Shown: positions 58,902 through 64,000 of the stretch, piece by piece | How the letters are laid out: every line of letters begins with the position of its first letter | Position numbering within the stretch: the first letter of the stretch is position 1 | Assembly (NCBI GenBank): GCA_946404865.1 | Contig: CAMJFC010000007.1 | Location: 18,297 to 82,296, forward strand | DNA from: an uncultured Prevotellaceae bacterium | GTDB lineage: Bacteria > Bacteroidota > Bacteroidia > Bacteroidales > Bacteroidaceae | Length of the DNA stretch: 64,000 nucleotides | Reading direction: 5' to 3' | The notes under the pieces: model-generated | The model's database searches: none | What the model saw: the letters and a program-made list of their open reading frames with translations, nothing else | What the model was told of the DNA's origin: nothing | Program-made: the position numbers and the translations under genes

Positions 58902-59110
58902 AAGTAGTATGGTGCTTATAAAAGTACAAGGACAGAGTATAATTTGGCTATCATAAGTAACTCCATAATTCCAGATTTTTTAGTTGTTTGTCTTTGTTCA
59001 ATTTCGAATCATAAAAATCCAATTAACCAATGCCGGCATGGTCATTCAAATGTAACTCGTTAGTTAAGAGGATGATAGTTGTTATTATATAGAAAATCTT
59101 CACAATAGAA

Positions 59111-60388
59111 ATGATAGTTACTATAATTGTCATTATAATTGCGTTTATTATATACTCATTATCAATCCATTATATCAAAAATTGGATTCATGGTAAGGTA
59201 ATAGATGCAAATCCAAACAAAGACAAGGATGAGTTTTACAAAAAGCATCCTTCTGCAAGGCAGTATGTTGATAATGAACATGTCTGGAATCCCTCTTTTA
59301 AATTAGAACATCAGGGGTTTAGGGTTTTCAATATTCCATTTGTGCCAGAGGATAATGAAATTTTCTATATTGAAAATGATTATGATGAAGAAGCCAATCT
59401 GTTCATCCAAGAAAACCTTGATCTCATAAGAGAAATCCTTGCCAAGAAGGGGCTTACTTTTGTTTATTTGCCATACATAAGTGTTTCTAGAGAAATGGCA
59501 GAGTCGATGATAGCCTATTACTCGGCAAATCTTATAGTTAAATCTATCGATAATGAAGATTATAAGCATGGTCTGAAAAGTGATTTTCTCTTAGATTATA
59601 TGGTGAGTCCACAAAACCGTCCTCATATTACTCATGGCTTTTGCTGGTATAATCAGAAGAAATCTTTATTCAATTTCAAAAAAGTCTGGTATGTCTTTGA
59701 TTATATCTCATTTGATGGAGCTGAAGCAAGACAACATCCACGCGAGGTGTTAGAAGATATGCTTCCTGAATTGGGAACAAAAAAGATATGGAGAAAAGGA
59801 CTTTATAGTGAAGGAACGATAGAGAGTGATGGTCTTGCTGACGATAACTTTGATGCAGAAACAAAGAAGATCCTTTCGGAAATTCAAGAAAAGCTTAATT
59901 CTGTCAGACTTAAAGGTATCAGTGAGGCTATCATAGCGCAGTATGTGAAACCTTGCCCTCAATTAAGCCGGATAACTATAAGCAAAGACTTTACTATCAC
60001 CCTTAATGACTATAATCATTTAGAGATAACAATGGAGCCTCTTGTAAAAGCAGTGTTCATTCTCTTTTTGCGTCATGAAGAAGGCATCTTATTTAAGGAA
60101 TTGTCAGACTATCGGGCAGAACTCGAGATTATATATAGAGCTATAAAATCTAAGCATAATGACATAGAAGAAAAAATGCAATCAGGTTTTGCTCCCCAAA
60201 TAAGTAAAAGTGTAAAGAACCTTACTAATCCACTCAGCAATTCCATCAATGAGAAATGCACACGAATAAAAGAGGCATTTATACTTCATTTCCATGATAG
60301 TATTGCATCAAACTATTATGTACAAGGCTTGCGAGCGTCGGAAAAGTTAATTAGGATTTCAAGGAATTTGGTAATCTGGGAGAAATGA
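59111..60388 (+). CDS. Hypothetical protein with N-terminal TM and conserved-looking C-terminal helical domain
   Basis: 425 aa, low-GC; TM MIVTIIVIIIAFIIYSLSIHYI; C-terminus FILFLRHEEGILFKELSDYRAELEIIYRAI...SINEKCTRIKEAFILHF...LIRISRNLVIWE. Confidence 0.75.
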   Translation: MIVTIIVIIIAFIIYSLSIHYIKNWIHGKVIDANPNKDKDEFYKKHPSARQYVDNEHVWNPSFKLEHQGFRVFNIPFVPEDNEIFYIENDYDEEANLFIQENLDLIREILAKKGLTFVYLPYISVSREMAESMIAYYSANLIVKSIDNEDYKHGLKSDFLLDYMVSPQNRPHITHGFCWYNQKKSLFNFKKVWYVFDYISFDGAEARQHPREVLEDMLPELGTKKIWRKGLYSEGTIESDGLADDNFDAETKKILSEIQEKLNSVRLKGISEAIIAQYVKPCPQLSRITISKDFTITLNDYNHLEITMEPLVKAVFILFLRHEEGILFKELSDYRAELEIIYRAIKSKHNDIEEKMQSGFAPQISKSVKNLTNPLSNSINEKCTRIKEAFILHFHDSIASNYYVQGLRASEKLIRISRNLVIWEK

Positions 60389-61068
60389 TAATGAAGCAGG
60401 CAACACTTATTCGTCTTGAGCAAATACTCAATAAGGTAGAGAAAGGAAACGAATTTGTTATTATTGCAATAATCTCTATCATTATTTGCCCGTTCATTGC
60501 AATATACGAAGCATGTAAATATGTTGTAAGAAAGATTCGGGGGATGGTTCAGGGAATGGTCTATGACGCAGATAGGGACAAGTGGATAACTAAAAAAGAA
60601 AAGGCAAAGGAGCGTTTGAAAGAGAAACAGACTAATAGGGAGATTCCACTAAAAATCGAAAATCACGTCATGCCTGAAAAGAATGGCAGGTTTTATTTCT
60701 TTGAAAAAAGGAAAATTATTATCCCTTATGACAAACTTGTTTATGTAGAAACGACATATAACGAAAAAATGCATCGCTTCTTCGAGGAAAATGCAGAATG
60801 GCTTGATACTTGGCAGAAATGGCATGGATGGGATATCGTCTCATATAGTTATGAGGATATTAAAGAGGGTATGTTATATCCAGAGGACTTTGTGGTTTTC
60901 AAACATGGTTTCCTTTGGCACTCTCCTAGGAGTTCGTGGGATAAGGAGTCTGATATTTATGGAAATATTCATTATTATTTTGAAATCGATCCAGATTCGA
61001 CCACTTCTATAAAAGAGCAAATGGAACTATTCATACGTCAAATATATGATGCAATAGATTGGGCATAA
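60385..61068 (+). CDS. Hypothetical membrane-anchored protein
   Basis: ATGA overlap with the upstream ORF; TM segment FVIIAIISIIICPFIAIYEA. Confidence 0.7.
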   Translation: MIMKQATLIRLEQILNKVEKGNEFVIIAIISIIICPFIAIYEACKYVVRKIRGMVQGMVYDADRDKWITKKEKAKERLKEKQTNREIPLKIENHVMPEKNGRFYFFEKRKIIIPYDKLVYVETTYNEKMHRFFEENAEWLDTWQKWHGWDIVSYSYEDIKEGMLYPEDFVVFKHGFLWHSPRSSWDKESDIYGNIHYYFEIDPDSTTSIKEQMELFIRQIYDAIDWA

Positions 61069-61126
61069 TACGAAATGATGTCTTCATAAAAAACACGGTT
61101 TCACAAGCCTTGTGGAGCGAAAATGC

Positions 61127-61264
61127 TTGGTTGCAGAGAGAGGAATCTTTATCTTTGCAACCAAGATTTTTTTCATTGCTAAATGTTGTATGTTTCAAAA
61201 AATATATCTATATTTGCAGTGCCTAATCATATAGCCGAAGCCCTATGGGTTGAGGTCAGTGGAT
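61127..61264. repeat. 138-bp direct repeat, copy 1
   Basis: 135/138 identical by eye to 63043-63180, no gaps. Confidence 0.92.
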
Positions 61265-61570
61265 GGGCGCATTTACATACAGGCGTTTACTGCGCTTTCG
61301 TTTCGGCGTGTCGGAATCCGGAAAATTCAAATGTCAGTCTGAAACAAAGCAACGTGGCGCCCCCAAGTGTGTATCATATCTGTCTGTGCCGTAATATTTG
61401 TTACCCTTCAGGTGGCAAAGGTTGCCGGCAATATGGTGATATATACTCATGCGTGGGGCTTCGGCGTTGCTCGTCTTCGACTGGCAGGGCGATTTCCGGA
61501 GCCTCGACACCAGAAGCGGGCATCAGTACGGCTCCACGTTTTTGTATGTTTGATGCTAAACGCTTTTTTT
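61223..61570 (+). ncRNA. Candidate structured non-coding RNA (promoter to terminator)
   Basis: TATATTTG at 61209-61216; long-range helix GCCGAAGCCC (61234-61243)/GGGCTTCGGC (61456-61465); GGGCGC (61265-61270)/GCGCCC (61357-61362); 3' GCATCA/TGATGC and AGCG/CGCT pairing followed by T7; no convincing ORF. Confidence 0.5.
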
Positions 61571-61608
61571 AACCAACCGTTTGGAGCATACGGATAATTT
61601 CTAAAAAT

Positions 61609-61914
61609 ATGAAATGTCGCAAATGTGCTCAAGTCATAGACGATGATTCTAAATTTTGTAAGTTTTGTGGACATATGCAGAATTCGTCACAAGTAAAGAA
61701 AAAAATAAAAGGGTATCAAATAGCTGTTTTGTGCTTATGGATAGTAATAAACTTGTCTGGTGTCCTTTCATATACTCATGGAGATGCAAATAGACGACTG
61801 TTCCCATTAAATGGCTTAGATACGGGCTACTATGATTTTTCAGAGTTTCTCCTCTATGGTATAGGTGGGTGTGTTCTGTTATTAATAATATGGCTGTATA
61901 AAAACGAGAGGTGA
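61609..61914 (+). CDS. Zinc-ribbon small membrane protein
   Basis: MKCRKCAQVIDDDSKFCKFCGHMQ plus two hydrophobic segments. Confidence 0.75.
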   Translation: MKCRKCAQVIDDDSKFCKFCGHMQNSSQVKKKIKGYQIAVLCLWIVINLSGVLSYTHGDANRRLFPLNGLDTGYYDFSEFLLYGIGGCVLLLIIWLYKNER

Positions 61915-62031
61915 CAGTCGCATGTCTATATTATAATGAAGTTCAAGTTTTTCTACGTTTGCTGCGTGATTGCGTGGCGATAGCCACGCATAAGCAAATA
62001 ACTGATTTATAACAATTAAAACAAGAAAATT

Positions 62032-62232
62032 ATGGCAAGAGATTATGATTTTGGCTCTTACGAAGAGCAAGCAGATTACGAGTACGAAGATTATGAGTAT
62101 GACGACTATGAAGATAGAAGCCACAAGTGGACAGAAGAAGACTCATGGGATGCCTTGACAGATGGAATGTATGGTGAAATGCCAAGGAGTCCGATGGAGT
62201 ATGATGCCATGATGGATGCTTTAGGATTCTAA
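62032..62232 (+). CDS. Small Asp/Glu/Tyr-rich protein
   Basis: MARDYDFGSYEEQADYEYEDYEYDDYEDRSHKWTEEDSWDALTDGMYGEMPRSPMEYDAMMDALGF. Confidence 0.6.
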   Translation: MARDYDFGSYEEQADYEYEDYEYDDYEDRSHKWTEEDSWDALTDGMYGEMPRSPMEYDAMMDALGF

Positions 62233-62285
62233 GTAAATTGCTATTGTAAGATAAGTTAAGACGAGTATTAGTTAATCTTTAAATT

Positions 62286-62858
62286 ATGGAAGTCAAAAAA
62301 AGTATTATACCGTTATGGCAACGAATTATTGCCACCATCATTGACAAAGTGATTATCTTGTTGCTTTTTCTTCTCTTTTCCTTTGTTTTGATGACATATA
62401 CAATGCCGGGAAAGTTGGGAACATTTGTGGGGTTGGCAAATGTGCAATATAAAGATATGATGAGTAATTATCTTTTAGAAGATAGAATAGATGATTATTT
62501 CGAAGTTATCATTTTTTTCTCTATCTTTAATCTATTGTATTATATCTTGTGCGAGTTGTTCTTGAAAGCATCGTTGGGGAAAGTGGTGTTTAACTGTCGT
62601 ATATGTAGAAGAGATGGAAAAGACATCAATTGGCTTGATGTCTTGAAAAGAGCTGGTGTGTTGGCTCTATTGATAGTAGTAGCTGTTGGCTTGCAGATAG
62701 GCTTGAATGGGAATATATACGTTTCCTTTTTCTTGTTTTTTGCCCTGTTAGATATCATGGTTTTCACTAAGCAACAATCGGCCGTGGACTGGTCAACCGA
62801 CACCTATGTTGTAAAGAAGTATGCGGAGTATTTTATTGACAATCCAAATCATCAATAG
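62286..62858 (+). CDS. RDD-family membrane protein
   Basis: PLWQRIIATIIDKVIILLLFLLFSF (R/D pattern), FLKASLGKVVFNCRICRRDGKDINWLDVLKRAG. Confidence 0.8.
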   Translation: MEVKKSIIPLWQRIIATIIDKVIILLLFLLFSFVLMTYTMPGKLGTFVGLANVQYKDMMSNYLLEDRIDDYFEVIIFFSIFNLLYYILCELFLKASLGKVVFNCRICRRDGKDINWLDVLKRAGVLALLIVVAVGLQIGLNGNIYVSFFLFFALLDIMVFTKQQSAVDWSTDTYVVKKYAEYFIDNPNHQ

Positions 62859-63042
62859 CGGACTTATTCCACACAGATAGTATCATCGCTCAGATTTTCA
62901 GTTTTATTTCGGGGACGCGGCACGCCGCGCCCCTACTTCTCATACATATCGTGCATGGTGAGGCTGCGAGAGATAATGTCAGTGTGCTTGTTGCTTTTCA
63001 ATTCGTATGGGGTAATCATCGTCAAAGAAAGGCCTTTGGTGT

Positions 63043-63180
63043 TTGGTCGCAGATAGAAGAATCTTTATCTTTGCAACCAAGATTTTTTTCATTGCTAAAT
63101 GTTGTATGTTTCAAAAAATATATCTATATTTGCAGTGCCTAATCATATAGCCGAAGCCCTATGGGTTGAGGTCAGTGGAT
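63043..63180. repeat. 138-bp direct repeat, copy 2 (upstream of the kinase)
   Basis: Matches 61127-61264 with three mismatches. Confidence 0.92.
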
Positions 63181-63278
63181 AGGTGCTATGACACTGAAAG
63201 ACACTCTGTTAAGTAATTCGTAGTTTTTTTATTTTTGAGATTTCGTGTATATTGAATAGACTTAGATAGAACAGAATA

Positions 63279-64000
63279 GTGAACTATCCGCTTATATCAG
63301 AATACATAGACGCAATAAAATCATCAGAGGATAACTTCGGGGAACTGAGTTATCTGAGACCTGTATTCGGTGATGATGGGCTGCCTGTAATGACAGGTGG
63401 CAACTTCGCTGTGGTTTTTAAGATGAAAGATGAACGGAGTGGAAAATTCTATGCAATAAAGTGCTTCACAAAAGAGCAGGAAGGACGGGCGGAGGCTTAT
63501 CGTGAGATTGCAAAAGAATTGAAAGATGTATCATCTCCATACATTCTCTCCATTCGTTATATAGAAAAAGAATTGTTTGTAGATACAGACCAAACCGTAG
63601 AAACGGAGTTCCCCGTGCTGCTTATGGATTGGGTGGAAGGCAAGACGCTCGATAAGTATCTCCGTGAGAATTTAGATGACAGGTATGCATTGGAAATGCT
63701 GGCCTATCGTTTCAGTCAGTTAGCCCAGTGGCTTATTCCTCAGCCTTTTGCTCATGGTGACCTGAAGCCTGACAACATCTTAGTTCGTGGTGATGGCACG
63801 CTCGTTCTTGTTGATTACGATGGAATGTATGTGCCAGCAATGAAAGGGCAAAAGGCTCGTGAACTCGGCTCCCCTAACTTCCGTCATCCTCTGCGAACAG
63901 CTGATGATTTCGATGAGCATATTGATGATTTCCCAATCGTGTCAATATTGCTTTCTCTTAAGGCCATATCAATAAAACCTTTGTTGTTGAATAAATATGG
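63279..64000 (+). CDS. Eukaryotic-like Ser/Thr protein kinase, truncated by window end
   Basis: Open frame from GTG 63279 (not in ORF track): GGNFAVVFKM, FYAIKCF, MDWVEGKTLDKYL, HGDLKPDNILVRGDGTLVLVDYDGMYVP. Confidence 0.8.
   Translation, partial: MNYPLISEYIDAIKSSEDNFGELSYLRPVFGDDGLPVMTGGNFAVVFKMKDERSGKFYAIKCFTKEQEGRAEAYREIAKELKDVSSPYILSIRYIEKELFVDTDQTVETEFPVLLMDWVEGKTLDKYLRENLDDRYALEMLAYRFSQLAQWLIPQPFAHGDLKPDNILVRGDGTLVLVDYDGMYVPAMKGQKARELGSPNFRHPLRTADDFDEHIDDFPIVSILLSLKAISIKPLLLNKY

Noticed and set aside
61183-61572. 129-aa ORF overlapping the candidate ncRNA (and 61367-61597, 61447-61674)
   Set aside because: No domain-like features, Cys/Arg-rich translation; the DNA shows long-range complementarity and promoter/terminator signals instead.
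63279-64000. Toxin-antitoxin HipA-like kinase
   Set aside because: Motifs (HGDLKPDN, DYDG, AIK) fit eukaryotic-like Ser/Thr kinases better than HipA; the gene is also truncated by the window.

Overview
This looks like Bacteroidales chromosome, most likely Prevotella-like. The judgement rests on TTTG-N19/20-TAnnTTTG promoters, type IX secretion (T9SS) C-terminal sorting tails, a SusC/SusD pair and many Bacteroidetes-type ATPase genes. From left to right the window contains: (1) three sets of large secreted adhesin-like T9SS proteins (36-3296; 12531-25219; 25889-30739). Each set ends with a tiny acidic ORF of one paralogous family (MKxYIxPExK...(L/I)GS...acidic...VW). One of these, at 25240-25416, is absent from the supplied ORF track. 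(2) Housekeeping and signalling genes: CvfB/S1-like protein, LolD-type ABC ATPase, CPA2 antiporter, asd, LytS/LytTR pair, NarL-type regulator. (3) A deoxysugar catabolic cluster (RhaB-like kinase, an atypical AraA/FucI-like isomerase, MFS permease, RhaD-like aldolase), SusC/SusD, lactaldehyde dehydrogenase-like enzyme, SGNH hydrolase, GH28 and GH95, consistent with a pectin/rhamnogalacturonan-type PUL. A GxxExxY gene bounded by a ~48 bp inverted repeat sits inside it. (4) frr-rsgA and several ATPase/nuclease-type genes, one with an exact 33-bp-period iteron array in its 5' region. (5) A low-GC accessory island (about 58.4-64 kb) with a candidate structured ncRNA, a 138-bp direct repeat, an RDD protein and a truncated eukaryotic-like protein kinase. 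Intergenic regions are rich in hairpin (REP-like) and periodic repeats. My best candidates for undescribed biology are the T9SS-linked small peptide family, the inverted-repeat-bounded GxxExxY element, the ncRNA/promoter duplication upstream of the kinase, and the 33-bp iterons. All calls come from reading the sequence; no database search was run.
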